A DNA stretch of 64,000 bases from Aliagarivorans marinus DSM 23064. GTDB lineage: Bacteria > Pseudomonadota > Gammaproteobacteria > Enterobacterales > Celerinatantimonadaceae. The stretch lies in the NCBI RefSeq assembly GCF_000429485.1, contig NZ_AUBY01000013.1, positions 62,001 through 126,000 of the forward strand, in the 5' to 3' direction. The notes below the pieces were generated by a model. That model was not told the origin of the DNA. It saw only the letters and a program-made list of their open reading frames with translations, and searched no databases. Positions 24,949 through 35,400 of the stretch are shown in pieces. The position numbers were made by a program, and so were the translations under genes. Numbering within the stretch: position 1 is the stretch's first letter; each line of letters begins with the position of its first letter.

Positions 24949-27411
24949 ATGCTGAGTACCCTAACGGCATTGTTTATCCCTACGCTTTTGGTGGCGATTG
25001 CTGCCCTAGCGTACTTTCGGTCCTCGCTGCTGGCCTTTAGCTTGGTCGCCACCGGGCTGCTATTGGCATACTCACTGGTTGAACCGCTGAGCCAGATTAC
25101 TTGGGCGGTTTACATTACAATCGTTGCCTTGGTTAATATCGTGCCGCTGCGCAAAAAGCTGCTCTCAACACCGATGTACAAGGCCTTCAAGGGCGTAATG
25201 CCAGAGATGTCACAAACCGAGCGCGAGGCTATCGACGCCGGTACCACTTGGTGGGAAGGCGAGCTGTTCCGTGGCGCCCCCGATTGGAAGCAACTGCACA
25301 GCTATCCCAAACCTCGCCTAAGCGCTGAAGAGCAGGCCTTCCTCGATGGCCCGGTTGAAGAAGTATTAAAGATGACCAAGGACTGGGAGATCACCCACGA
25401 ACTCGCTGACCTGCCGCCTGAGGTTTGGCAATACCTCAAAGACAACAAGTTCTTCGCCATGATCATCAAGAAGCAATACGGTGGTCTGGAGTTCTCGGCC
25501 TATGCCCAATCGCTGGTGCTACAAAAGCTAGCGGGCGTGTCGGCAGTGCTCTCCTCTACGGTGGGCGTACCTAACTCGCTGGGTCCAGGTGAGCTGTTGC
25601 AACACTACGGCACCAAAGAGCAGCAAGACTACTACCTACCACGCCTAGCCAACGGCCAAGAGATCCCCTGCTTTGCCTTAACCAGCCCAGAAGCGGGCTC
25701 CGATGCCGGTTCTATCCCCGATTTTGGTATCGTCTGCAAAGGCGAGTGGGAAGGTAAAGAAGTGCTTGGCATGCGTCTGACCTGGAATAAGCGCTACATC
25801 ACCCTCGCTCCGGTCGCCACGATATTAGGCCTGGCCTTTAAACTGCGCGACCCCGATGGCCTGCTAGGCGACAAGGAAGACTTAGGCATCACCTGCGCCC
25901 TGATCCCCACCAACTTGGAAGGGGTAGATGTTGGTCGTCGCCACTTCCCGCTTAACGTGCCGTTTATGAATGGCCCGACCCGCGGTAACGACCTGTTCGT
26001 GCCCATGGACTTCATCATCGGCGGTGAGAAGATGGCCGGTGAAGGCTGGCGTATGCTGGTAGAGTGTCTGTCGGTTGGCCGTGGTATTACCCTGCCCTCT
26101 TCAGCCACTGGCGGTATCAAGTCAGCGGCGCTGGCAACCGGCGCTTATGCGCGTATTCGTCGCCAGTTCAAACTGCCCATCGGCAAGATGGAAGGTATTG
26201 AAGAGCCTCTGGCACGTCTGGCGGGTAACGCCTACCTGATGGATGCAGCGAGCAGCCTAACGGTTACCGGTATCGACCAAGGCGAAAAGCCCTCGGTGAT
26301 TTCAGCGATTGTGAAGTACCACCTCACCCACCGCGGCCAGCGCGCCTCGATTGATGCTATGGATATCGTCGGCGGTAAAGGGATCTGCTTAGGACCGAAG
26401 AACTTCCTCGGCCGTTCCTACCAAGGTGCGCCAATTGCGATTACCGTGGAAGGGGCCAACATTCTCACCCGCAGCATGATTATCTATGGCCAAGGGGCGA
26501 TCCGCTGCCATCCTTATGTACTGAAAGAGATGGAAGCAGCCTACCACCCCGACTTTGAGCAAGGCCTGGAAGATTTTGACCGCGCGGTGTTCAGCCACAT
26601 CGGCTTTGCCATCAGCAACTTTGTGCGCAGCTTCTGGTTTGGTATCAGTGGCCATCGCCTGATTAAGGCGCCGCATCAGGACAAAACCGCCAAATACTAC
26701 CGTCAGCTGACCCGCTTCTCCAGCAACCTGGCGCTGCTGTCGGATATCTCGATGGCGACTCTGGGTGGCAACCTGAAGCGCAAAGAGCGCGTGTCGGCGC
26801 GCTTGGGCGACCTGCTCAGCCAGCTTTACCTAAGCTCAGCGGTGCTCAAACGCTTTGACGATGAAGGTCGCCAGAAAGCGGATATGCCGCTGGTTGACTG
26901 GGCGATTCAAGACTCAATGTACCAGCTGCAAACCGCACTGGACGAGCTACTGCGCAACTTCCCGGTGCCAGTTGTGGGCAAGCTGATGCGACTGGTGATC
27001 TTCCCACTAGGTAAGCCACTGCATGCGCCAAGCGATAGCCTTGACCACAAACTGGCGCGCATCCTCCAAAGTCCTAGCGAAACCCGCGACCGTATCGGCC
27101 AAGGGCGCTTTGACAGTCGCGTGGAAGGCAACGTGTTTGGCGAGCTGGAGCAGACCCTCGACGCTATCCTTGCCTGCGAGCCGGTGTTCGACAAGATCTG
27201 CAAGGCTCTGGGCGAGAAGCGCCAGTTTATCTACCTCGATAAACTGGCCGATGAAGCGCTGGCACGCGGCATCATCGAGCATGGCGAAGCCGAGCTGATG
27301 AAACGCGCCGAGGCCGGTCGATTGAACGCAATCAACGTAGATGACTTTGACCATCAAGAGCTGGCACATAGCAAACAAAACGGTGCGGACGAGATAATCA
27401 CCGCAGCCTAA
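24949..27411 (+). CDS. fadE: Acyl-CoA dehydrogenase FadE
   Basis: 820 residues from the ATG at 24949 with AAGGAG eight bases upstream. Two N-terminal membrane helices ([15 protein letters not shown] and [10 protein letters not shown]) precede the FAD-dependent dehydrogenase core: [42 protein letters not shown] and [15 protein letters not shown]. The length is the ~815 typical of the large FadE type, which does the first oxidation of acyl-CoA in beta-oxidation. Divergent from gmhA, with a FadR-like site between. Confidence 0.96.
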   Translation: MLSTLTALFIPTLLVAIAALAYFRSSLLAFSLVATGLLLAYSLVEPLSQITWAVYITIVALVNIVPLRKKLLSTPMYKAFKGVMPEMSQTEREAIDAGTTWWEGELFRGAPDWKQLHSYPKPRLSAEEQAFLDGPVEEVLKMTKDWEITHELADLPPEVWQYLKDNKFFAMIIKKQYGGLEFSAYAQSLVLQKLAGVSAVLSSTVGVPNSLGPGELLQHYGTKEQQDYYLPRLANGQEIPCFALTSPEAGSDAGSIPDFGIVCKGEWEGKEVLGMRLTWNKRYITLAPVATILGLAFKLRDPDGLLGDKEDLGITCALIPTNLEGVDVGRRHFPLNVPFMNGPTRGNDLFVPMDFIIGGEKMAGEGWRMLVECLSVGRGITLPSSATGGIKSAALATGAYARIRRQFKLPIGKMEGIEEPLARLAGNAYLMDAASSLTVTGIDQGEKPSVISAIVKYHLTHRGQRASIDAMDIVGGKGICLGPKNFLGRSYQGAPIAITVEGANILTRSMIIYGQGAIRCHPYVLKEMEAAYHPDFEQGLEDFDRAVFSHIGFAISNFVRSFWFGISGHRLIKAPHQDKTAKYYRQLTRFSSNLALLSDISMATLGGNLKRKERVSARLGDLLSQLYLSSAVLKRFDDEGRQKADMPLVDWAIQDSMYQLQTALDELLRNFPVPVVGKLMRLVIFPLGKPLHAPSDSLDHKLARILQSPSETRDRIGQGRFDSRVEGNVFGELEQTLDAILACEPVFDKICKALGEKRQFIYLDKLADEALARGIIEHGEAELMKRAEAGRLNAINVDDFDHQELAHSKQNGADEIITAA

Positions 27412-27439
27412 CCACTACAAACACCCTTTCCTTTTTTAT

Positions 27440-27461
27440 GCGGGCTTCGGCCCGCTTTTTT
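27440..27461 (+). terminator. Intrinsic terminator of fadE
   Basis: GCGGGC-ttcg-GCCCGC with a UUCG-type tetraloop and six T after it. Confidence 0.92.
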
Positions 27462-27526
27462 ATCAACATTGCTTTTTGAGGGCGGCTCTTCTTAACTAAC
27501 TACGATGAGTGCTTAACGGGATTCCC

Positions 27527-29083
27527 ATGGACGACGATTTTATCTTGTTTGACGACAAACCGGACGATACAACGCAAACCGCCCCTCCCTGGAAACTGAT
27601 GATTGTCGATGACGAGCCGGAGGTTCATGACATCACTCAGATGACGCTACAGCGTTTTAGCTTTGACAACCGACAACTAGAGTTCATCCACGCCTACTCA
27701 GCCCAGCAGGCTCGTGAGCTGCTTCCCCAGCATTGCGATGTCGCCCTGATCTTGCTCGATGTCGTTATGGAAACCGACGATGCAGGCCTCACCTTGGTCG
27801 AACACATCCGCAACCAGCTAAACAACCACTGCGTGCGCATCGTGTTAAGAACTGGCCAGCCCGGACAGGCACCGGAAGATAAAGTGGTCGAAGACTACGA
27901 CATCAATGATTACAAAGACAAAACCGAGCTTACCTCGCAAAAGCTGCGTACCCTTATCCGTGCCAGCCTGCGCTCCTATCGCGATATCTGCGCCCTCGAG
28001 ACCCACAAGCGCGGCTTAGAGAAGGTAGTAGAGAGCTCCAAGGGAATCTTTGAGCTCAGCGCACTGCACACCTTTGTTGAAGGCGCGCTGGATCAACTAT
28101 CGGCCATCATGCACCTCGACGATGGCTGCATCTACGCCTTAGAGAAACAGGCCTACGCCCACCATAGCTCCCACTTTCAGTTGCTCGCGCATCAAGGGGA
28201 GGACAGCCAACATCAGCTCAATCAGATCCTGCCTTTGTCTCAGCTACCGTCGCAGCAAGCCGAACTGTTTGACCAAGCCATTAACCAAAAGGGCAACATC
28301 TATAAAGACAATGCGGTGGTGATCTATTGTCAAAACAAAGCCAGAGATCTGTTCTTCTATATAGTGCGCAATACTCCGATTAACGAATCCGACCAGCACT
28401 TTATTAAGCTGCTAAGCGACAATATCACCATCGCGCTGGAGAATATCCGGCTCAACGAGGTGATCGTCGAACATCAGCGCGAGACCATGTATCGCATCGG
28501 TGAGATCGTTGAGACCCGCTCGAAAGAGTCGGGCAAGCACGTTAAACGGGTCGCGCTTTATACTGCCAAGCTGGCAGAGCTTGCCGGTCTGGACGAGAAA
28601 ACCATTGAGCGACTGAAGATGGCCTCGCCGCTGCATGATGTGGGCAAAGTCGCCACCCCCGATGCGATCTTGCACAAGCCTGCCAAACTGGATGACCGCG
28701 AGTGGTCGATTATGCGCTCCCATGCCGAGCAAGGTGAGATGATGTTGGCCGACTCGAGTATTCCCAGTCTGTTACTGGCCTCTGAAATTGCTGGCAGCCA
28801 CCACGAGCGTTGGGACGGCAAAGGCTACCCACGAGGCTTAAAAGGCGAGGAGATCCCCATCAGTGGTCGTTTAACCGCTCTGGCCGACGTATTCGATGCC
28901 CTCGGCAGTAGCCGTTGCTACAAGCTGCAATGGGACGATGAGGAGATCGTCGAGTATATCTCCGAGCAAAGTGGGAAGCAGTTTGACCCTCATCTATCCT
29001 CACTGCTGCTAAATAACTTGGATCAGTTTTACATCATTCGCGAGCAATATCAGGATGAGATCAGCGCAAGTTCTCCCGAGTAA
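27527..29083 (+). CDS. Response regulator with DUF3369 and HD-GYP domains
   Basis: 518 residues from the ATG at 27527; a GTG at 27509 adds six residues. The receiver domain has VDDEPEVHDITQMTL and the phosphoacceptor region LILLDVVMETDDAGLTLVEHI. A central DUF3369 domain follows (HKRGLEKVVESSKGIFELSA), then HD-GYP with SPLHDVGKVATPDAILHKP, MRSHAEQGEMML and HHERWDGKGYPRGLKGEEIP. HD-GYP enzymes hydrolyse cyclic di-GMP; all catalytic residues appear present. It has no histidine kinase next to it. Confidence 0.93.
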   Translation: MDDDFILFDDKPDDTTQTAPPWKLMIVDDEPEVHDITQMTLQRFSFDNRQLEFIHAYSAQQARELLPQHCDVALILLDVVMETDDAGLTLVEHIRNQLNNHCVRIVLRTGQPGQAPEDKVVEDYDINDYKDKTELTSQKLRTLIRASLRSYRDICALETHKRGLEKVVESSKGIFELSALHTFVEGALDQLSAIMHLDDGCIYALEKQAYAHHSSHFQLLAHQGEDSQHQLNQILPLSQLPSQQAELFDQAINQKGNIYKDNAVVIYCQNKARDLFFYIVRNTPINESDQHFIKLLSDNITIALENIRLNEVIVEHQRETMYRIGEIVETRSKESGKHVKRVALYTAKLAELAGLDEKTIERLKMASPLHDVGKVATPDAILHKPAKLDDREWSIMRSHAEQGEMMLADSSIPSLLLASEIAGSHHERWDGKGYPRGLKGEEIPISGRLTALADVFDALGSSRCYKLQWDDEEIVEYISEQSGKQFDPHLSSLLLNNLDQFYIIREQYQDEISASSPE

Positions 29084-29237
29084 GCACCAATAAACTGCAA
29101 ATAAAGCGCGATTTTACGGCTACTTAGCCATGCCTTAGAGACAATCTTTCGGCAGGTTTGATTGAAGGCTTCTAAAATGGTCTTGAAATGCTGTATACTT
29201 CGCGCAATTTTCCGCCCTGACATATAGAGAACGACTA

Positions 29238-31322
29238 ATGGCAGATCTATCTCATTACAGAAACATCGGTATCTTCGCACACGTAGATGCTGGTAAAACC
29301 ACCTCTACCGAGCGTATCCTTAAGCTCACCGGTAAAATTCACAAAACCGGCGAAGTACACGATGGCGCTGCAACCACTGACTTCATGGAGCAGGAAGCTG
29401 AGCGTGGTATTACCATTCAATCAGCAGCGACTACCTGTTTCTGGAAAGACCACCGCCTGAACATCATTGATACTCCTGGACACGTTGACTTCACCGTTGA
29501 AGTATACCGTTCTCTTAAAGTACTTGATGGTGGTATCGGTGTATTCTGTGGCTCTGGTGGTGTAGAACCTCAATCAGAGACCAACTGGCGTTACGCTAAC
29601 GAATCTGAAGTAGCACGTTTGATCTTCGTGAACAAACTGGACCGTATGGGTGCTGACTTCTACCGCGTTGTTGACCAAGTTAAGAACGTACTGGCTGCTA
29701 ACCCACTGGTTATGACCCTGCCTATCGGTATCGAAGACGACTTCACTGGTGTTGTAGATGTACTAAGCCAAAAAGCTTACATCTGGGACGATTCTGGCCT
29801 GCCAGAAAACTACGAAGTAACCGACATCCCAGAAGACATGGTTGAGAAAGCCGCTGAGTACCGCGAGCAACTGATCGAGTCTGCTGTTGAGATGGACGAC
29901 GAGCTGATGATGGCTTACATGGAAGGTGAAGAGCCTTCTCTGGAAGACATCAAGCGTTGTATCCGTGAAGGTACTCGCACCATGGCCTTCTTCCCAACCT
30001 TCTGTGGTTCTGCATTTAAGAACAAAGGTATCCAGCTGGTACTAGACGCAGTAGTTGACTACCTGCCAAGCCCAACCGAAGTTGACGCTCAGCCTCTGAC
30101 TGACGAAGAAACCGGTGAGCCTACTGGCGAAGTTGCTACCGTATCTGCAGATGAGCCTCTACGTGCTCTGGCGTTCAAAATTATGGACGACCGCTTCGGT
30201 GCCCTAACCTTTATCCGTATCTACTCAGGTAAGATGGAAAAAGGTATGACTATTCTGAACAGCGCAACCGGCAAGACTGAGCGTATCGGTCGTATGGTTG
30301 AGATGCACGCTGACGAGCGTAACGAGATTAACTCTGCGCAAGCGGGTGACATCATCGCTGTTGTTGGTATGAAGAACGTACAAACTGGTCACACCCTGTG
30401 TGATCCTAAGCACCCTTGTACTCTTGAGCCAATGATCTTCCCAGAGCCAGTAATCTCTATCGCTGTAGCACCTAAAGATAAAGGTTCTACTGAGAAGATG
30501 GGTATCGCTATCGGTAAGATGGTTGCAGAAGATCCTTCGTTCCAGGTTGAAACCGACGAAGATTCAGGTGAAACCATCCTTAAAGGTATGGGCGAACTGC
30601 ACCTGGACATTAAAGTAGACATCCTGAAGCGTACCTACGGCGTTGAGCTAGTAGTTGGTCAACCTCAGGTTGCTTACCGCGAAACCATTACTCAAGAACT
30701 TGAAGACAGCTACACCCACAAGAAGCAGTCTGGTGGTTCTGGTCAGTTCGGTAAGATCGACTACCGCATCCGTCCTGGTGAGCCAGGTTCAGGCTTCAAG
30801 TTCAGCTCTTCAGTAGTTGGCGGTAACGTACCTAAAGAATTCTGGCCTGCAGTAGAGAAAGGCTTCAAAGTAATGATGGAAGAAGGCCCACTGGCTGGCT
30901 TCCCAGTACTTGACCTTGAAGTAGAACTGTTCGACGGTGCTTTCCACGCAGTTGACTCGTCAGCTATCGCGTTCGAAATCGCTGCGAAAGGTGCATACCG
31001 TCAGTCTCTGCCAAAAGCTGGCCCACAACTTCTTGAGCCAATCATGAAAGTTGACGTGTTCACCCCAGAAGACAACGTGGGTGACGTAATCGGTGACTTG
31101 AACCGTCGTCGCGGCATGATTAAAGACCAAGAAGCTGGCGCTACCGGCGTACGCATTAAAGGTGAAGTACCACTGGCTGAAATGTTCGGCTACATTGGTC
31201 ACCTGCGTACCATTACTTCAGGCCGTGGTCAGTTCTCTATGGAGTTCGCCCACTACATGCCTTGCCCACAAAACGTGGCTGAAGAAGTAATCGCTGCAGA
31301 AAAAGAGAAAAACGCTAAGTAA
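29238..31322 (+). CDS. fusA: Elongation factor G, second type (FusA2)
   Basis: 694 residues. The GTPase motifs are AHVDAGKTT (G1, residues 14-22), DTPGHVD (G3) and [10 protein letters not shown] (G4). The opening [19 protein letters not shown] and [19 protein letters not shown] fit the FusA2 group of Vibrio and Shewanella. The gene stands alone, not in the rpsL-rpsG-fusA-tuf operon, so it is probably a second EF-G. Yet its codon use (GGT, GCT, CGT, CTG) is that of a very highly expressed gene, unlike its neighbours. A leader of about 155 bp separates it from the HD-GYP gene. Confidence 0.95.
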   Translation: MADLSHYRNIGIFAHVDAGKTTSTERILKLTGKIHKTGEVHDGAATTDFMEQEAERGITIQSAATTCFWKDHRLNIIDTPGHVDFTVEVYRSLKVLDGGIGVFCGSGGVEPQSETNWRYANESEVARLIFVNKLDRMGADFYRVVDQVKNVLAANPLVMTLPIGIEDDFTGVVDVLSQKAYIWDDSGLPENYEVTDIPEDMVEKAAEYREQLIESAVEMDDELMMAYMEGEEPSLEDIKRCIREGTRTMAFFPTFCGSAFKNKGIQLVLDAVVDYLPSPTEVDAQPLTDEETGEPTGEVATVSADEPLRALAFKIMDDRFGALTFIRIYSGKMEKGMTILNSATGKTERIGRMVEMHADERNEINSAQAGDIIAVVGMKNVQTGHTLCDPKHPCTLEPMIFPEPVISIAVAPKDKGSTEKMGIAIGKMVAEDPSFQVETDEDSGETILKGMGELHLDIKVDILKRTYGVELVVGQPQVAYRETITQELEDSYTHKKQSGGSGQFGKIDYRIRPGEPGSGFKFSSSVVGGNVPKEFWPAVEKGFKVMMEEGPLAGFPVLDLEVELFDGAFHAVDSSAIAFEIAAKGAYRQSLPKAGPQLLEPIMKVDVFTPEDNVGDVIGDLNRRRGMIKDQEAGATGVRIKGEVPLAEMFGYIGHLRTITSGRGQFSMEFAHYMPCPQNVAEEVIAAEKEKNAK

Positions 31323-31350
31323 GCATCTCTTTTAAGCTGATTCAAAAAAC

Positions 31351-31373
31351 CCCGGCACGCCGGGGTTTTTTTA
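31351..31373 (+). terminator. Intrinsic terminator of fusA2
   Basis: CCCCGG-cacg-CCGGGG followed by seven T. Confidence 0.93.
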
Positions 31374-31388
31374 TGCATATAGTTCGCG

Positions 31389-32267
31389 CTAAGGGCTTTC
31401 GTTAAGTAGTTCACCGAGTCGCTCTCGGCAGTGATCTAACGACGGTTTAAGCGCCTTCTCCGCTTCCCCTGCTAGCTCTAACACCTTAATACACAACGCA
31501 AGTGCTGCCTGTAAGGCAGCTTGCAAGCTCGCCTTGTCAGCCCTTGCCCAACTCAAGCTAAGCAGCTCCAGGTAAGGCTCTGGAAGCCACTGCTCGATAA
31601 ACCGGCCATTGTGCCAAGTATCTATCACTTCTTGGTTCTGGGTCTGCGAATGCGCCATCCACTCCATCAGCCGCAACAAACGATGCTGTATATGGCTATT
31701 GCAACACGCCAGCGCCATCCAGCGCTCACCACGCTGCCACTTCTTAGCGGTCCACAGCACATGGTAGGCGATGTCCTGAATCAGCTCTGTGACTTCCTCA
31801 GCATGGTCTTTAGGGGCAGGTAAAGGTAGGGCTGCCACCTCAGCAAAGATGCTGGCAAAGTTCTCTTTATCAAGCAGACACAAATAGCCGCGCTTAAACA
31901 CCGCGATCATCTCTGGGCTAAGCTGGGCACTATCGCGCGCCCTGACAAAATCGGCAGGCAACAGCGGAAAATCCACATCCAAACAGGGCTGATATAACAC
32001 CCTCAGCTCAGGCACCGCATCCACCGGGCTAGATTCACTAAAGCACAACACCACCTGACCCAATGCTTCAGTCCAGCTTCGCTCCTGCATTAAACAGGCT
32101 GGGTCTTCAACTACCAGCAAGATATCGATATCAGACCATCTATCGGCGGGTAGCGACTCTCGAGCCTGAGAGCCCACCACAAAGGCAGCCCGGATGTCTT
32201 CTCTGGTACTTGCAAAGGATATAAGCCTATCTCCCAAGGCCTGATATTGAGGGTGAATCATCGGCAC
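31389..32267 (-). CDS. Nucleotidyltransferase domain protein (aminoglycoside 6-adenylyltransferase-like)
   Basis: 292 residues. The polymerase-beta-like motif is VGSQARESLPADRWSDIDIL, with Gly-Ser and the two metal-binding aspartates (DID). The rest is a helical domain with MALACCNSHIQHRLLRLMEW, like the AadK/AadE (streptomycin 6-adenylyltransferase, PF04439) family. Chromosomal members often do not confer resistance, so an aminoglycoside substrate is not assured. It converges with fusA2. Confidence 0.75.
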   Translation of the reverse strand: MPMIHPQYQALGDRLISFASTREDIRAAFVVGSQARESLPADRWSDIDILLVVEDPACLMQERSWTEALGQVVLCFSESSPVDAVPELRVLYQPCLDVDFPLLPADFVRARDSAQLSPEMIAVFKRGYLCLLDKENFASIFAEVAALPLPAPKDHAEEVTELIQDIAYHVLWTAKKWQRGERWMALACCNSHIQHRLLRLMEWMAHSQTQNQEVIDTWHNGRFIEQWLPEPYLELLSLSWARADKASLQAALQAALALCIKVLELAGEAEKALKPSLDHCRERLGELLNESP

Positions 32268-32354
32268 GTTCCTCTTAATAACTTATCAATGCTGCCAGAG
32301 CAGCGGGAAAAAGCTTTGCTTAGATTGCTGCCGTATCAGGCAAGTAAAGCAGAC

Positions 32355-32382
32355 ATAAAAAAGCCACTCCGAAGAGTGGCTT
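32355..32382 (-). terminator. Intrinsic terminator of the first pullulanase gene
   Basis: On the minus strand AAGCCACTC-ttcg-GAGTGGCTT is followed by a T tract. Confidence 0.9.
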
Positions 32383-32403
32383 AGCTTTACTTTTGTTAGC
32401 GAG

Positions 32404-35400
32404 TTAGTTCTGCGAACACTCTTGAACGATGAAATCGCCTACCAAACCGCTTTCCAGACTTGGGTCGATGGTCATCTTGAATGACCAAGTACCAGAGCCC
32501 AATGAAATCGTGTTGTTAGACTGGCCACCATCGCCGCGAGTCACTTGGTATGGAAGCTCTGCTTCGATGCCCATTGGGCTGCCATCACTGTTGGCTACGA
32601 AGAACTGGCTACCCCAGTTGTCGCTGCCATCGGCAATCTTGAACTGAATGCTACCACTGTAATCGAACACTGCTTGGTAGATTTCCATACCATCAGCATC
32701 GGCACCTTTGTAGATCATTTGATAGGTGTCGTTTGGCCCCCAATCGCTCAAGTCACCACGTACATAGTGTGGGTCCAGAGAACCGCCAGTTGCTGGAGGT
32801 AGGTTCTCACATGATGCCGCACTCTCTTCGAAGGTCACGCTTACAACTGGGTTGTCGGTGTTGCTCGCGTCGAATACGAAGTGGTAAAGACCGGCTTCTG
32901 TGAAGTTCGCAGCAAAGTTGCTGGTGCCGCCCACTTCAGAATTGCAAGTGGTTACGCCGCTTTCCAAGGTCAACTCCGCATCGCCATCACAGCCTTCAAA
33001 CTTGGTTTCCCAACCTTGAGTTGCCACAACCATACCGTTTGGCGCAAAGGCACCTTCGCCATTGTAGTTAAAGGTAACGGTGTACTTGCCATTGCTGTCG
33101 AAGGTCAATGGGTAATCATCACCCCACATTTCCTGCATACCACGTAGGTAGAACTGGGTGTTACCAAATGGCGGGATCTCAGAGAGGTCTTTGTTGCTCA
33201 TATCCACCGGCAGACCGGCACTGCGAGCACCATCGCGAGGCATAACAAATACCGCGCTGGTCAAGGCAGGAACACTGAAAGTCTCACTAGCGAAGCTGGC
33301 ACCTTGTACCACGCTGTCGGCAGAGATCTGCTGTACTTCATGCAGTTCAAAGCCAGTTGCACCTTCGATCTCGAAGTCTTGATCTTCTGCAGTTGCGTTG
33401 ATAACCACCACGATGGCATCGACGTTTTCATCCAGATCTTCACCGGCACCAGTACCGTTGTCGATAGACATTACGATAAGGTTGGCAACCTGATCTTGGC
33501 CTACGTTGCGGAAGTCAACACGAGCTTTAACCTCAGCTTCGGTTTGCAAACGGAACAGCTTGCTGCTGTTACGAATAGCCAGCATCTCGATGAACTGCTC
33601 TTTGGTCAGCTCGATATCGCGGGTCGCAGGCTCGTTGGTTGCATCTGCAATGATTCGCTTGATCAAATCCCAGTTTTCACCGTCTTTATCTTCACGAGGC
33701 AGACCAACATTCCAGTTGTTGTCACTGTAGTCGAAGCGTACACGGTTGAACCAGTCACCTGAGTCATAAGAGTCACGCTGCATTGACTTAGAACGCAGGA
33801 TCTCAGAGCCCATGTGGATAAATGGAATGCCTTGACCATACATCACGGTAGACAGTGCCACGCTTTGCATACGTGCACGATCAGCCGGTGAGGTGTTCGC
33901 CGCGGCTTTATACGCATTGTTGTCCCAAAGGGTCTGATTATCGTGCTTAGACACGTACGAGATATTCTCTGAAGGATTCAGCGTGTAACCCGCAGGCGCG
34001 CCATTGTAGTCCACGTCTTGACCACGTTTGGTTCTGCCCAGTGAATCCAGCAAGATGAACTCACGCAAGTTACCGGCCATACCTACACGAATAAGGTCTT
34101 GGCCATGCAGCAGACCTGCGTTGAACTTGTCTAAGTCGTCTCCAGCCAAGTCTTCGTTAAGCTCGTTCAAGGTCGAAGCATTGGCAAAGCCCTGAGTCTG
34201 ACGAATGCCATCTTGGCTATCAAACGGGCTACCACCGCGAACCGCGTCACGCAAACGGTCAGAGAAGGTGCCGATCTCGGTGCCAGCCATCTCCCACTGG
34301 GTTGCTTGGGTAAAGCGTGCGTTGTTGGATACTTCACCAAAGTCCCAACCTTCGCCGTAGAACAAGGTGTCATCATCGATGTCACGAACGGCAGCCAGTG
34401 CGTCAACCATCAGGTCTTTAGGTTGGTGACCCATCAAGTCAAAACGGTAGCCGTCTACATTGTAGTGCTCAGACCAGGTAACCAGAGAGTCGATCATGAG
34501 TTTACCCATCATCAGATTCTCGGTTGCGGTGTTGTCACAACAGGTTGAGGTTTCTACACCACCGGTGTTTACGTTTAGGCGGTGGTAGTATCCGGGGACA
34601 ATCTTATCCAGTACTGACTTGTCGTTCACACCTGATGCATTTGTGTGGTTGTAGACCACGTCCATTACCAGTTTCAGACCCATATCGTGAGTGGCTTGCA
34701 CCATTTCACGGAATTCCAGGATACGGGTAGTACCGTGGGCATCGGTGGCGTAGCTACCTTCTGGCACGGTGTAGTGGAACGGATCGTAACCCCAGTTGAA
34801 GCTATCCAGATCGCGGATGTCGTTCATCAGCGCTTGGGCATCGCCAGTGCTAGGATCGTAGCCGTACAGGATGTCTTCGATAACGTCGCCATCACTGGCT
34901 GAGCTACAAATGCTCGCGCTAGGCTTGATACCACACAGCTTACCGACGGTATCGGTAATATCGACCTGCATATCCGGGTCTTCGTTTACGGTGGCGATAT
35001 CGAAAGCAGGCAGAATGTGCAAGGTGGTTAGACCCGCATCCTTAAGCTCTTGCAGGTGAGTCACCGACTCACGCTCACTTTCGGTCAGCGCTAGGTAGGT
35101 ACCGTTCAGAGAGGCAGTACCCAGGCTGTCGCTTACACTGAAATCACGCAGGTGAGACTCATACAGAACATGGTCAACGTCGTGCTCCAGAGTCGGACGG
35201 TTTTGGCCCCAGCCCGCTGGGAATAGCGCTGGGTCTTCTAAATCAACTACTTGCGAGTGAGTTGAGTTCTCCGACAGACTCAGTGAGTAAGGGTCAGTCA
35301 CCATAACGGTTTCAACACGTTTGGTGGTTGGATGATAAACCGTCACTTCGTACTTGTAGAACTTGCCAATCACGCCGTCTTGGGTCACCGACCAGATGCC

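Noticed and set aside
29180-29198. Possible promoter TTGAAA/TATACT before fusA2
   Set aside because: The two elements are only a few bases apart, too close for a sigma-70 promoter.
31389-32267. Aminoglycoside resistance gene
   Set aside because: Only the nucleotidyltransferase core motif is clear; chromosomal relatives often have no resistance role and no mobile DNA surrounds it.
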